Part shown: piece after piece, positions 9,313 through 18,436 of the stretch
Layout: the number at the start of each line of letters is the position of its first letter
Numbering within the stretch: the first letter of the stretch is position 1
NCBI RefSeq assembly: GCF_000531125.1
Contig: NZ_CBTK010000024.1
Span: 1-64,000 of the forward strand
Direction: 5' to 3'
DNA from: Candidatus Contendobacter odensis Run_B_J11
GTDB lineage: Bacteria > Pseudomonadota > Gammaproteobacteria > Competibacterales > Competibacteraceae
Length of the DNA stretch: 64,000 bases
Notes under the pieces: model-generated
The model's database searches: none
Seen by the model: only the letters and a program-made list of their open reading frames with translations
Told to the model about the DNA's origin: nothing
Translations under genes and position numbers: made by a program

Positions 9313-10672
9313 TTTAGCGTCGCTCAGGTTGTTGATGGAGATTCTGACTGCGGAAGGCTACCAAGTGCGTCCCGCCGACAGCGGAGAACTGGCGCTGGCA
9401 GCAGTCGAGGCGCAGCCGCCAACACTGATCCTGCTCGACCTTTTAATGCCGGGCATGGACGGTTTTGAGGTGTTGCGGCGCATTAAAGCTCGTGAGAAAA
9501 GTCGCGCGATCCCGGTAATCTTCCTCAGCGCCGCCACCGAAACCGAACACCGGGTCGCCGGTTTCAAACTGGGTGCCGTAGATTTTGTGTCCAAACCCTT
9601 CCAGCGGGATGAATTGCTGGCCCGAGTCCAGACCCACTTGGAACTGTTCCGTTTGCGCACTCAACTCGAACAACGGGCCGCCGAGTTGCAGTCGATAAAC
9701 GAACGCCTGCTGATTGCAGAACTGGCCGAGCGCAAGCGCTCAGAGAACGCGCTACACGAGAGTGAACAGCTCTTGAAATTGATCATTGACACCCTGCCGG
9801 TAGGGGTATGGCTCATGGACGCCCAAGGAACCGTTGTTTCAGCCAACCCGGCGGGGCAACAGATTTGGGCCGGAATCCGTTCCGTCGATATCGATCATCT
9901 GGAGGAATACAAGGCGTGGCGACTTGACAGCAACAAGCAGATAGAAGCCCGTGAATGGGCCGGCGCACGGGCCGTCGAAAAAGGCGAAACCTCGCTGGGC
10001 GAGGAAATCGAGATCGAGTGTTTTGATGGTACCCACAAGATCATCCTCAATTCGGCCTTGCCCATTCGCGGCAGCGATGGGCGCATCAAAGGCGCTATCG
10101 TCGTTAACCAGGACATCACTGCGCGCAAGGCCGCCGAAGACGAGATCAAACATCTGGCTTTCCATGATCTCCTGACCCAGTTGCCGAACCGGCGACTGCT
10201 GCTGGATCGGCTGCATCAGGCGATGGCGGCCAGCGCCCGCAACGGGCGAGAGGGGGCGCTGCTGTTCATCGACCTGGATCATTTCAAAATCCTCAACGAC
10301 ACCCTCGGCCATCACTATGGCGACCTGCTGCTGCAACAGGTCGCCGCCCGGCTGATCACCTGCGTGCGCGAAGGCGACACTGTGGCTCGTTTGGGCGGCG
10401 ACGAGTTTGTGGTGATGCTGGAAGACCTGAGCGGGAATCCCCAAGAAGCTGCTGCTCAGGCCCGGATTGTCGGCGAGAAAATTCTGGCTACCCTTAACCA
10501 GCCCTACTGGCTGTCCAGCTACGAACACCACAGTACCCCAAGCATCGGCGTCGCCCTGTTCAGCGACCATCGGGAAACGGTCGAGCAACTGTTCAAACGG
10601 GCCGACTTGGCCATGTATGAAGCCAAGATGGCAGGCCGCAACGCGCTGCGCTTCTATGTCGCCGTTCCCTGA
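9278..10672 (+). CDS. Response regulator with PAS and GGDEF domains (diguanylate cyclase)
   Basis: This 464-residue protein combines a receiver domain (residues 1-120, acidic cluster DDD at 10-12, phospho-acceptor D54 in LLDLLMPGMDG, K107), a coiled linker (about 125-160), a PAS domain (about 160-285) and a GGDEF domain (about 290-455). The cyclase is intact: RLGGDEF at 371-377, and an RxxD inhibitory site (REGD, 364-367) five residues before it. It is expected to make cyclic di-GMP when phosphorylated, with product feedback. The ATG at 9278 follows GGAAAG at 9265-9270; an in-frame ATG at 9242 would add 12 residues. The start lies inside the end of the hybrid kinase gene, which is the likely partner. 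It converges with lgt, leaving only 3 bp between stops. Confidence 0.93.
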   Translation: MNTETILIVDDDLASLRLLMEILTAEGYQVRPADSGELALAAVEAQPPTLILLDLLMPGMDGFEVLRRIKAREKSRAIPVIFLSAATETEHRVAGFKLGAVDFVSKPFQRDELLARVQTHLELFRLRTQLEQRAAELQSINERLLIAELAERKRSENALHESEQLLKLIIDTLPVGVWLMDAQGTVVSANPAGQQIWAGIRSVDIDHLEEYKAWRLDSNKQIEAREWAGARAVEKGETSLGEEIEIECFDGTHKIILNSALPIRGSDGRIKGAIVVNQDITARKAAEDEIKHLAFHDLLTQLPNRRLLLDRLHQAMAASARNGREGALLFIDLDHFKILNDTLGHHYGDLLLQQVAARLITCVREGDTVARLGGDEFVVMLEDLSGNPQEAAAQARIVGEKILATLNQPYWLSSYEHHSTPSIGVALFSDHRETVEQLFKRADLAMYEAKMAGRNALRFYVAVP

Positions 10673-10675
10673 ATC

Positions 10676-11464
10676 TCAGCCGCCCCGGTGCCGATACGCC
10701 AGCCCCAGCAGAATCAACCCCACCGCGACCATCGGCAGCGATAACACTTGACCCATGGTCAGCCAACCGAAGGCCAGATAACCGAGTTGTGCATCCGGCT
10801 GACGGACGAATTCCACCAGAAACCGGAACCCGCCGTAGCCGAGCGCAAACACCCCCGACACCGCCATGGTCGGGCGCGGCTTGGCCGAGAACAGCCACAC
10901 AATCACAAACAGTGCTACCCCTTCCAACGCCATTTGGTACAACTGCGAGGGATGACGCGGTAACGAATCGCCGGTCTGACGAAACACCATGCCCCACGGC
11001 AGGTCGGTCACTTTTCCCCACAGTTCGCCATTGATGAAATTGCCGATCCGCCCAAAGAACAGCCCCGGTGGAATCAGCGGCGCGATGAAATCAACGGTCT
11101 GCCAAAATCCTTGTTGATATTTGCGGGCGAACAGCGCCATCGCCAGCAGCACCCCAAGAAAACCGCCGTGAAACGACATCCCGCCTTCCCAGACCCGGAA
11201 CAGGATCAGCGGATGGTGCAGAAACCCGTCGAAGCCATAGAACAGGATATAGCCGACCCGGCCCCCGAGGATGACGCCCAGGGCGATGTAGAACACCAGA
11301 TCATCCATCTGTGCGGCGGTCCAGCCGGAACCGGGTTGTTTGACCCGGTAACGGCCCAAGGCCCAGCCGATCAGAAAGCCGAGCAAATACATCAGGCCGT
11401 ACCAGCGTACTTGCAGCGGCCCCAGACTGAACGCCACCGGGTCGAAATCAGGATGAATCAACAT
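10676..11464 (-). CDS. lgt: Prolipoprotein diacylglyceryl transferase
   Basis: Lgt moves diacylglycerol from phosphatidylglycerol to the lipobox cysteine of prolipoproteins, the first step of lipoprotein maturation in the inner membrane. The 262-residue product has about seven membrane helices and the family signatures [20 protein letters not shown] and the Lgt box [17 protein letters not shown]. The ATG at 11464 ([12 protein letters not shown]) has GGAG seven bases upstream and matches the family start; the open frame continues ten codons further. It lies just downstream of the large GGDEF/EAL gene on the same strand (26 bp). Pal in this window is an expected substrate. Confidence 0.96.
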   Translation of the reverse strand: MLIHPDFDPVAFSLGPLQVRWYGLMYLLGFLIGWALGRYRVKQPGSGWTAAQMDDLVFYIALGVILGGRVGYILFYGFDGFLHHPLILFRVWEGGMSFHGGFLGVLLAMALFARKYQQGFWQTVDFIAPLIPPGLFFGRIGNFINGELWGKVTDLPWGMVFRQTGDSLPRHPSQLYQMALEGVALFVIVWLFSAKPRPTMAVSGVFALGYGGFRFLVEFVRQPDAQLGYLAFGWLTMGQVLSLPMVAVGLILLGLAYRHRGG

Positions 11465-11490
11465 GGAAAACTCCGTGGAAAATAGCCAAA

Positions 11491-14400
11491 TCAACGAACC
11501 ATCGGGTCGCCCGCGCTATATATCGGGTTGCGTAACAAAGTCACGAAGGCGTCGGCGGGGACCGGCGGACTGGTTAAATAGCCCTGATACTGGTCGCAGC
11601 CCTTGAGCTGCAAGAACGCCAGTTGCTCAGCGGTTTCCACCCCTTCGGCCAGCACCTTGAAGCCCAGGATATGGCCCATCGCAATAATGGTGGCGGCAAT
11701 CTCCATATCATCGCGTTGATGCGGGATGTCATCCACAAAGCTCTTGTCAATCTTCAGCACATCGAGTGGGAACCGCTTGAGATAGGCCAGCGACGAATAG
11801 CCGGTGCCGAAGTCGTCCATCGCCAGATGCAGTCCCAGACCGCGCAGCCGTTCCAGAATCGTCACCGCTTCCGTCTCACGCTGCATCAAGGCGCTTTCGG
11901 TCAATTCCAGCTCCAGCCACTCAGCAGGGAAACCGGTGTCGCTCAAAATCTGCATGACGGTGGCGGCAATGTCGCCTTGATGAATCTGGCGGGCGGAAAG
12001 ATTGACCGCCAGGGTCAGCGGCGGCAGACCCGCATCCAGCCAGACTTTGCCCTGACGGCAGGTTTCCCGCAGCACCCATTCACCGATGACGCTGATCAGC
12101 CCGGTTTCTTCCGCCAGCGGAATAAAGCGGGCCGGCGAGATCAAGCCCTGTTCCGGGTCTTGCCAGCGCACCAGGGCTTCCGCGCCGACAATCCGCCCAG
12201 TGGCGATATCCACTTGCGGTTGATAGTAAACCCGCAACTGCTGATCATTGATCGCGTGGCGCAAGCGGGCTTCCAGTTCAATCCGCTGGCGGGTGGCCTC
12301 GGTCAAATCGGCGGAGAAATACTGAAAGCGCCCGCGCCCTTCATTTTTGGCCTGATACAGCGCGGCGTCGGCCTGTTGCAACAGTTCTTCCGCGCTGTGG
12401 CCGTGGGCCGGGAACAGACTGATGCCGACGCTGGCACCGAGTCGCAATTCAGCGCCATTGGCTAACTGCCAGGGTTCGCTGAGCAGGCTGATAATCTCCA
12501 TTGCTACCCGCGCCGCGTCCTGCGGCTGGACCAAATTCTCCAGCAGCACCGCGAATTCATCGCCGCCCAGCCGGGTGACGGTATCCGCGCTGCGCAAGCG
12601 GCTGGTCAGCCGCTCCGCCACCTGTTGCAACAGCGCATCGCCCGCAGAATGCCCATAACTGTCATTCACATCCTTGAAGCGATCCAGATCCATCACCAGC
12701 AGGGCAAGCGCCTCGTCGTCACGGCGGGCAATGTCAATGCCGTGTTGCAACTGAGCGGACAGCAGCAGGCGATTGGGCAGACCAGTCAGCGGATCGTAGT
12801 GAGCCAGAAAATCCAACCGTTGTTCAGACGCCTTGAGCGAGGACAGATCGGTAAATACGCCCACATAGTGGGTCACGACGCCGGTGGCATTCTTGACCGC
12901 GCTGATGCTGAGCAGCTCAGGAAATTCCTTGCCGTCCTTGCGCCGGTTCCAGATCTCGCCCTGCCAATGCCCAGTCGCGCGCAGGCTGACCCACATTGCG
13001 GCGTAGAACGCCGGGGTTTGCCGACCGGAATGCAGCAGGCGCGGGGTCTGGCCCTGCACCTCGGCCTCGGTGTAACCCGTTAGGTCGCAAAAGGCCCGGT
13101 TGACCCGCAAAATCCGCTCGTCGGCATCGGTGATAGTGATGCCTTCGCGGGTGTTCTCGAACACGGTAGCGGCCTGACGCAATCGCTCCTCGGCGCGCAG
13201 CCGCTCAGTGACATCGTGTGCCAGCACCACTTCAGCCCGCCGCCCGGCGAATTCGAGAATATGGGAAGTAATCTCGACCTCAATCAATGAACCGTCCTTT
13301 TTACGATGTTTCCAGATTCCGGCTTCATCAATGTGGTGGTTTTGCACCTGGGCGATATTGTCCAGCAGGCGCGGCACCGCTTCGGGCGGACGAATATCGG
13401 CAATGGTCATGTTCAGGAACTGGTCCCGGCTGAAGCCGTAGTGCTGAATGGCGGCATCATTCACCGCCAGAAAGCTCAGGGTTTCCAGGTCATAAACCCA
13501 CATCGGCAGTGGGTGCGCTTCAAACAGGTGGCGATATTGCAGCTCGCGCTGGCGCAACGCCACCAGCGCCCAGTTGCGCTCGGTGACATCAGCGGCCATG
13601 CTCATCGCCAGGCGACGGCCATCGGCCAGACTGCCCAGCGCCACCGAACTGAACTCCCAGTCGCGCTGTGAGCCGTCTTTGCAAGTGATTCGATATTCTC
13701 CCTGCGCTACCCGTTGCTGCAAATCGTAGAGCTGATTAATCACAACCCGCACCGCCTGTTGCCGCTCGCCGTAGGCCAGTCCGGTCCAGTCGGCAATGGT
13801 GGGGATGTCGGCGCGGGCATAGCCGCTGATCTCGGTCCAGGTTCGGCTCAAGGCCAGCACTTCGCCATTTTCAGCGTGAATCATGATCGGAAACGGCGCT
13901 TCGTCTATTGCCCGGCGGAACCGCTCCTGACTTTCCCGCAACGCCTGTTCAGCTTCCAGATGAGCGGCGTCGGCCTCGGCAATTTCCAGGGCATAGGCAA
14001 TATCGCCCGCCAGTTCCTCCATTAGCGTGATCTCTTCCGCATCAAAGAAATCCGCTTCATCGGCATAAAGACTGATCGCGCCGCGGATTGCACCCTGCAC
14101 CGTCAGCGGCAACGCAATCAAAGCACGATAACCCAGCGCCAAGGCTTTTTCCCGCCACGGCCCCATCGCCGAATCGTGTTCAATGTTGTTGCAGACGGTG
14201 GTTTGACCGGTGCGCAGGGCAACGCCGGCCGGCCCCTCGCTGCGCGGACCGACCAGGGTGATGTGAGCCTCATTGACATAATCACCGACCTGTCCAGCTT
14301 GAGCGACTGGCCGCACCCAGCCGGTCTGCGGGTTGAGCAGCCCGATCCAGGCCATGCGAAAGCCACCATCGCGCACCGCAATATGGCAGGCTTCGCGGAA

Positions 14401-16107
14401 CATCCATTCCGGTTCCTTGCGGCGCACGATGGTTTGGTTGATGTTGGACAGCACCCGGTAAAGCCGGTTAAGTTTGCGAATTTGCTCGGTGGCCCGCTGC
14501 CGTTCGGTAATGTCATTGATCGTGGCAATGAAAGTCTCCACTTGACCGTCCTTGCGGCGCAAGCATTTGACATCAATCGCCGCAAACACGACCGCGCCAT
14601 CCTTGCGGATAAACCGCTTGTCCATCCGGTAGCCTTCGGAATCACCGCGCAGCACCCGCTCAAATTCGGCGACATTGGCTTCCAGATCGTCAGGATGGGT
14701 GATTTCAGCCCAGGTCATGTCCGCCAGCTCTGCTCGTGGATAGCCCAGAATTTCGCAGAGCCGGTCATTGAATTGCAGCCAGCGTTTGCTTTCCGGCGAA
14801 GTGATCGCCATCCCGACAAAGGGCAGGTCGTAGAACTGGCGCAGCAACCGGTCATGGTGGGCGGCCTGAGCCAGCAACTCGAACCGGTGAGCGCGTTGCT
14901 GCTGGCTCCAGAGCGCCAGCGCTGCCGCAGTTACGGCGGCAACGGCGAACAGCGCCACCACGCTAACCCAGAACACCAGGCGGTCCAGCGGCGCCATGAC
15001 TTCAGCGTGATCAATTTTCGCCACCAGATGCCAGCCGGTATCCCCCACCGGACGGAAGGCGGCCAGAACCGGTTCGCCGCGATAATCAATCCCGTGTTGG
15101 ACGCCAGTCTCGCCGGTGCGCACCGCGACTGCGGCCGGGAGATCAGGGCTGTTGAGCGGCTGGCGAAGACTCAGCGCCGCATCCGGGCGATGACGCAGTT
15201 CATTGAGGAATAACACTGATTCGCCGTCGCGGCGCACCAGCAGCGTTTCGGCGCTGGGGCTGGCGGTCGGCCAGCGCCGGATCACCGGAAACAGCAGGTT
15301 TTTTGGCCCGATATGCAGCACCACCACGGCGACCGGGCGCTGGCCTTCCCGCTCCGCCACCATGAGCGGCGCCACCCAATCCAGGTGAATCTGTCCGGCT
15401 TCATCGCGGTAAAGGTCGCTGCGCTGCACCTGGCCCGTGGCGAGCGCCTGGGTCAATAGCGGCTGTAACGGCATAGGAACTCCGGCATGACCGCCCAGAT
15501 TGATCCGGATTTGCCCTTGGGTATCCAGCAGCATCACTCCTTCATAGCCATAGGCGCTGCGCAGACTTTCCAGGCGTCCCACAATCTCCGCCCGCTGCAT
15601 CGCGTCGTCCTGGCGCAACCACTGTTCGACCTGTGCGGCAAAACTGGCGCTGCGGGTCTGTATTTCACTATCGCCCTGGCGTTCGCCCAGCCATTGAATA
15701 ATCTGATTGGCCTTGAGATCGGCAATGGCCTGAAGGTTGGCATAGGCTTCGCGTTCAAGTTGCGGACCATGCAGTTGCACGATGCCAAAACCGAGCAGCG
15801 GCGGCAGCAAAGCGAGACTGAAAAAGGTCAGCGCCCAATAACGGCGGCGCGGTTCAGGCGGCGCCGCATCTTCTACGCCGGTCGTGATCAGCGACTCACG
15901 CCAGCCACGCAACAGCAAAAAGAGCAAGCCGGCGGTGACAGTGACGAAAGTCAAACCCTTGATGATGCTCAGCCACGTCAGCAAGGCTGGATCAGCGATC
16001 ACCAGGCTTAACAGCCCATCCGAAGCGATGATCCACAATGCCGCAAACGCCATGTAAAGCAGTGCGACACTACCGACAGTCAGAGGGCGGCGCGATGATG
16101 AGGGCAT
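11491..16107 (-). CDS. Very large sensor: membrane sensor, 4 PAS, GAF, GGDEF and EAL
   Basis: This 1,538-residue protein is a c-di-GMP sensor-enzyme. Two N-terminal membrane helices (about 12-65) and a third at about 90-112 lead into an extracytoplasmic sensing region (about 113-385, including [11 protein letters not shown] and [18 protein letters not shown], typical of Cache-like domains). A membrane helix near 385-410 follows. Inside the cell come PAS (about 425-545), GAF (about 555-705), three more PAS domains (about 720-1090), GGDEF and EAL. The cyclase motif RLGGDEF and inhibitory site RSAD are intact, as are EALVRW, ELTES and DDFGTGYSS in the EAL domain, so both activities are possible. 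The start is an ATG without a strong ribosome-binding site. It is upstream of lgt and downstream of the hairpin nest. The ligand is unknown. Confidence 0.92.
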   Translation of the reverse strand: MPSSSRRPLTVGSVALLYMAFAALWIIASDGLLSLVIADPALLTWLSIIKGLTFVTVTAGLLFLLLRGWRESLITTGVEDAAPPEPRRRYWALTFFSLALLPPLLGFGIVQLHGPQLEREAYANLQAIADLKANQIIQWLGERQGDSEIQTRSASFAAQVEQWLRQDDAMQRAEIVGRLESLRSAYGYEGVMLLDTQGQIRINLGGHAGVPMPLQPLLTQALATGQVQRSDLYRDEAGQIHLDWVAPLMVAEREGQRPVAVVVLHIGPKNLLFPVIRRWPTASPSAETLLVRRDGESVLFLNELRHRPDAALSLRQPLNSPDLPAAVAVRTGETGVQHGIDYRGEPVLAAFRPVGDTGWHLVAKIDHAEVMAPLDRLVFWVSVVALFAVAAVTAAALALWSQQQRAHRFELLAQAAHHDRLLRQFYDLPFVGMAITSPESKRWLQFNDRLCEILGYPRAELADMTWAEITHPDDLEANVAEFERVLRGDSEGYRMDKRFIRKDGAVVFAAIDVKCLRRKDGQVETFIATINDITERQRATEQIRKLNRLYRVLSNINQTIVRRKEPEWMFREACHIAVRDGGFRMAWIGLLNPQTGWVRPVAQAGQVGDYVNEAHITLVGPRSEGPAGVALRTGQTTVCNNIEHDSAMGPWREKALALGYRALIALPLTVQGAIRGAISLYADEADFFDAEEITLMEELAGDIAYALEIAEADAAHLEAEQALRESQERFRRAIDEAPFPIMIHAENGEVLALSRTWTEISGYARADIPTIADWTGLAYGERQQAVRVVINQLYDLQQRVAQGEYRITCKDGSQRDWEFSSVALGSLADGRRLAMSMAADVTERNWALVALRQRELQYRHLFEAHPLPMWVYDLETLSFLAVNDAAIQHYGFSRDQFLNMTIADIRPPEAVPRLLDNIAQVQNHHIDEAGIWKHRKKDGSLIEVEITSHILEFAGRRAEVVLAHDVTERLRAEERLRQAATVFENTREGITITDADERILRVNRAFCDLTGYTEAEVQGQTPRLLHSGRQTPAFYAAMWVSLRATGHWQGEIWNRRKDGKEFPELLSISAVKNATGVVTHYVGVFTDLSSLKASEQRLDFLAHYDPLTGLPNRLLLSAQLQHGIDIARRDDEALALLVMDLDRFKDVNDSYGHSAGDALLQQVAERLTSRLRSADTVTRLGGDEFAVLLENLVQPQDAARVAMEIISLLSEPWQLANGAELRLGASVGISLFPAHGHSAEELLQQADAALYQAKNEGRGRFQYFSADLTEATRQRIELEARLRHAINDQQLRVYYQPQVDIATGRIVGAEALVRWQDPEQGLISPARFIPLAEETGLISVIGEWVLRETCRQGKVWLDAGLPPLTLAVNLSARQIHQGDIAATVMQILSDTGFPAEWLELELTESALMQRETEAVTILERLRGLGLHLAMDDFGTGYSSLAYLKRFPLDVLKIDKSFVDDIPHQRDDMEIAATIIAMGHILGFKVLAEGVETAEQLAFLQLKGCDQYQGYLTSPPVPADAFVTLLRNPIYSAGDPMVR

Positions 16108-16187
16108 AAGCAGGGTCCATGTGCAAGGTGGCTATCTGGAAAATTTCCGTAAAAATATACTGGATATAGGGCAATCCTAAACAAGTT

Positions 16188-16214
16188 GTAGCACGGGTAA
16201 GATGCCCGTGCTAC
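16188..16214. repeat. Dispersed inverted repeat, GTAGCACG family
   Basis: GTAGCACGGG and CCCGTGCTAC are perfect 10-base inverted arms around a 7-base loop. The outer sequence is shared with the larger hairpin at 7355-7406. It is the first of four hairpins in a row within the 292-bp gene-free stretch 16108-16399. Confidence 0.75.
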
Positions 16215-16230
16215 GTCAATAACTCTTTCT

Positions 16231-16256
16231 CGTTCCCACGCCGGAGTGTGGGAGCG
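16231..16256. repeat. Dispersed inverted repeat, CGTTCCCAC family
   Basis: CGTTCCCAC pairs with GTGGGAGCG (nine pairs, one G-T) across an 8-base loop. It has the look of a widespread class of proteobacterial intergenic hairpins. No coding capacity. Confidence 0.7.
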
Positions 16257-16273
16257 TGGGAGCCATAATCTCA

Positions 16274-16300
16274 GCCTCTCACCCTTCTTGGGCGAGAGGC
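16274..16300. repeat. Dispersed inverted repeat, CCTCTC/GAGAGG family
   Basis: GCCTCTC at 16274-16280 and GAGAGGC at 16294-16300 form 7-bp arms around a 13-base centre. It is related in composition to the hairpin inside the uracil-DNA glycosylase gene at 33700-33722 and the one at 42971-43001. It abuts the left hairpin of the TnpB element. Confidence 0.65.
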
Positions 16301-16319
16301 CCCGTCCTTTAGGGCGGGG
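16300..16319 (+). repeat. Left hairpin flanking the tnpB element
   Basis: CCCCGTCC and GGGCGGGG pair over eight positions (one G-T) around a TTTA loop. It is the same hairpin as at the right end, apart from one base in the 5' arm. Confidence 0.65.
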
Positions 16320-16362
16320 AGGGAGAGCGCACCGTGCGAAGTACGGTCAAATACCGGTTGAT

Positions 16363-16392
16363 TTGATCTCCATGCTTCTTTGTGAGTATAAT
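16363..16392 (+). promoter_or_regulatory. Predicted sigma-70 promoter of tnpB
   Basis: TTGATC (16363-16368) and TATAAT (16387-16392) are separated by 18 bases. The expected start of transcription, 6-8 bases after the -10 box, falls on or just before the tnpB ATG at 16400. No Shine-Dalgarno sequence is seen there, so the mRNA may be leaderless. Confidence 0.6.
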
Positions 16393-16399
16393 TTTCAAT

Positions 16400-17527
16400 A
16401 TGAAAGTCGTACTGCAAATCAAATTGCTCCCAGATGAAATCCAACACGCAGCGTTGAAAGACACTATGCGTGTCTTCAATGAAGCGTGTAACTTCATTGC
16501 CGAAGTGGCGTTTCGGGAGCAATGCGCGTCCAAGTTTGTCTTGCAGAAACGGGTTTATGACGATGTAAGGAAACAGTTTGGGTTGTCGGCACAACTGACG
16601 ATTCGCGCCATTGCCAAGGTGGTTGAAGCTTATAAGCGCGACAAGTCGAAACACTGCTTTTTCAGACCTACGGGCGCGGTCGTTTACGATCAGCGCATTC
16701 TGAGTTTCAAGGGACTGGAAGCGGCCAGTATCCTGACCTTGCAGGGTCGGTTGACCATTCCCATGCACATGGGAGAATACCAGCGCCTTAAAATGGGCCG
16801 TGGGCATGGACAAGCTGATTTGGTTCTGGTTGACGGGGTGTTCTATTTGTTGCTGGTCATTGAAACACCCACAGCACCGCCGATTGACCCGAAAGATTTT
16901 ATCGGGGTTGACCTTGGCATCGTTCAAATCGCCAGTGATTCGGACGGCGAATCGTTCTCTGGCGAAACGGTTGAGAATACCCGCCGTCGCTACCACGAAC
17001 TGAGAAAAGCCTTGCAAGCCCGTGGATCGCGGTCGGCGCGTCGCCACGTGCAGCGGATCCGGCGCAAAGAATCCAGGTTCAGGAGAAATCAGAATCACGT
17101 TATTTCCAAGAAGCTCGTCGAGAAAGCCAAAGACACCGGGCGCGGAATCAAGCTTGAGAATCTCAAGCATATCCGTGAACGGACGACGGTACGGAAATCT
17201 GATAGAGCCAAACACAGCGGTTGGTCGTTCTTTCAGCTTCAATCCTTTATCGACTACAAAGCGAAGCGGGAAGGCGTTGTCGTTCAGTATGTTGACCCCC
17301 GCAATACTTCGCGCCGATGCGCGATTTGTGGGCATACTGAAAAAGCCAATCGCAAAACCCAATCCCGTTTTCACTGTGTCTCCTGTGGACAGGTGGCGAA
17401 TGCGGATAAAAACGCGGCGATTAATATCGCTGCACCGGCTCATGTCAATGAGCCTATCGTGGCGCACGATGACAACAACGGAGGGTTTCGAGTGCAGCCA
17501 CAAGCCCCATCCTTTAGGGCGGGGTAA
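16400..17527 (+). CDS. tnpB: TnpB, RNA-guided nuclease of IS200/IS605 family
   Basis: TnpB cuts DNA under the guidance of an omega RNA made from the right end of its element; it is the ancestor of Cas12. The 375-residue product has all three RuvC motifs: GVDLGIVQIAS (Asp), LENLKHIRE (Glu) and NADKNAAINIA (Asp). The zinc-ribbon cysteines are CAICGHTEKAN and CVSCGQ, and the C-terminal region NTSRRCAICG is typical. No frameshift or missing catalytic residue is seen. The end of the protein, SFRAG, is encoded by the terminal hairpin, as expected where the coding end and omega RNA overlap. The ATG at 16400 is chosen because it directly follows the predicted promoter; an earlier in-frame start at 16382 would lie upstream of the likely transcript. 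No tnpA accompanies it. Confidence 0.93.
   Translation: MKVVLQIKLLPDEIQHAALKDTMRVFNEACNFIAEVAFREQCASKFVLQKRVYDDVRKQFGLSAQLTIRAIAKVVEAYKRDKSKHCFFRPTGAVVYDQRILSFKGLEAASILTLQGRLTIPMHMGEYQRLKMGRGHGQADLVLVDGVFYLLLVIETPTAPPIDPKDFIGVDLGIVQIASDSDGESFSGETVENTRRRYHELRKALQARGSRSARRHVQRIRRKESRFRRNQNHVISKKLVEKAKDTGRGIKLENLKHIRERTTVRKSDRAKHSGWSFFQLQSFIDYKAKREGVVVQYVDPRNTSRRCAICGHTEKANRKTQSRFHCVSCGQVANADKNAAINIAAPAHVNEPIVAHDDNNGGFRVQPQAPSFRAG
17505..17524 (+). repeat. Right-end hairpin of the tnpB element; likely omega RNA 3' end
   Basis: CCCCATCC and GGGCGGGG pair around TTTA with one A-C mismatch, ending at the tnpB stop codon. In characterised TnpB systems the omega RNA scaffold spans the last part of tnpB and ends at the right end, with the guide read from flanking DNA. 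By analogy the guide here would begin near 17525. This RNA is inferred, not seen. Confidence 0.5.
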
Positions 17528-17599
17528 TTGACCCTTCTGAATGATGGCAACGCAATTCCGCGCTCTATGCCGCCCACGACCCGCAAAATGGAGATTGAA

Positions 17600-18436
17600 A
17601 TGGCCGAGCCTCTCAAGCCTGCCACCCAGGCCCCCCCCGAAGTTCGCCGTTCGCGCGGTGTGTATCTACTGCCGAATCTGTTCACGACCGCCGCGCTGTT
17701 TTGCGGTTTCTACGCCATCATCGCCGCCTTGAACCACCGCTTTGAACCTGCGGCTATTGCGGTGTTTATCGCGATGGTGCTGGACGGGCTGGACGGGCGA
17801 GTAGCGCGAATGACCCACACCGAAAGTGAATTTGGTGCCCAATATGACAGCCTGGCTGATTTAGTGTCGTTCGGTTTGGCTCCGGCACTGATCATGTACA
17901 TCTGGGCGCTGGGCACCATGGCGGAAATGGGACCTTTCCTGTCCAAACTGGGCTGGCTGGCAGCGTTCTTCTATACCGTGATGGCGGCGCTGCGACTGGC
18001 CCGCTTCAATGTGCAAATCGGCAGTACCGACAAGCGCTATTTCATCGGGTTGCCCAGTCCATCAGCGGCGGCAGTGATGGCCGGGTTGGTCTGGTTCAGC
18101 ACCGATCTGGGCCTGAGCGGCGCCCAAGTGCTGTGGCCGGCGCTGATCGTGACGATCAGCGCCGGAGCGCTGATGTTCAGCAACATTCTTTACTTCAGTT
18201 TCAAAAAAGTGGATTTGCGCGGGCGGGTACCGTTCATCGCGGTTCTGATCATTGTGCTGCTCTTCGTATTCACCTCGATTGACCCGCCCAAGGTGTTGTT
18301 CATCGGCTTCCTGCTGTATGGACTGTCGGGACCGGTGCTGTTGCTGTGGCGCTGGCGCCAGCGCATCCGCCGCCGTGCCCAAGGACCGGGCGATCCGTCC
18401 AACTCCCAGGCCGGAGGTCGCTCCGATCAACCCTGA
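17600..18436 (+). CDS. pssA: CDP-diacylglycerol--serine O-phosphatidyltransferase
   Basis: The enzyme makes phosphatidylserine from CDP-diacylglycerol and serine, the committed step to phosphatidylethanolamine, in the inner membrane. The 278-residue protein has the CDP-alcohol phosphotransferase signature with its aspartates, DGLDGRVARMTHTESEFG followed by QYDSLADLVSFG, and about eight hydrophobic helices. The first residues after the start are polar, followed by RGVYLLPNLFTTAALFCGF. GGAG lies six bases before the ATG at 17600; in-frame codons extend back to the edge of the tnpB element. This is the membrane-integral type rather than the E. coli phospholipase-D-like type. Its last 10 bp overlap the end of the convergent treY. 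Confidence 0.94.
   Translation: MAEPLKPATQAPPEVRRSRGVYLLPNLFTTAALFCGFYAIIAALNHRFEPAAIAVFIAMVLDGLDGRVARMTHTESEFGAQYDSLADLVSFGLAPALIMYIWALGTMAEMGPFLSKLGWLAAFFYTVMAALRLARFNVQIGSTDKRYFIGLPSPSAAAVMAGLVWFSTDLGLSGAQVLWPALIVTISAGALMFSNILYFSFKKVDLRGRVPFIAVLIIVLLFVFTSIDPPKVLFIGFLLYGLSGPVLLLWRWRQRIRRRAQGPGDPSNSQAGGRSDQP

Larger units (their letters stand above)
16300..17524 (+). mobile_element. IS200/IS605-type element carrying tnpB only
   Basis: An intact tnpB is bounded by two almost identical hairpins (16300-16319 and 17505-17524), both built from CCCC-n-TCC, TTTA and GGGCGGGG. No tnpA tyrosine transposase is present, so the element could move only with help in trans. The exact left boundary is uncertain, because the left hairpin resembles a right-end motif and could be left over from another copy. 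The element sits between the large sensor gene and pssA. Confidence 0.65.

Noticed and set aside
16188-16319. The row of hairpins as a CRISPR array
   Set aside because: The hairpins belong to different families, with no repeat of constant length and no regular spacers; no cas gene is in the window.
16271-17503. A 410-residue minus-strand open frame covering tnpB
   Set aside because: It mirrors the TnpB frame, which carries the complete RuvC and zinc-ribbon motifs.
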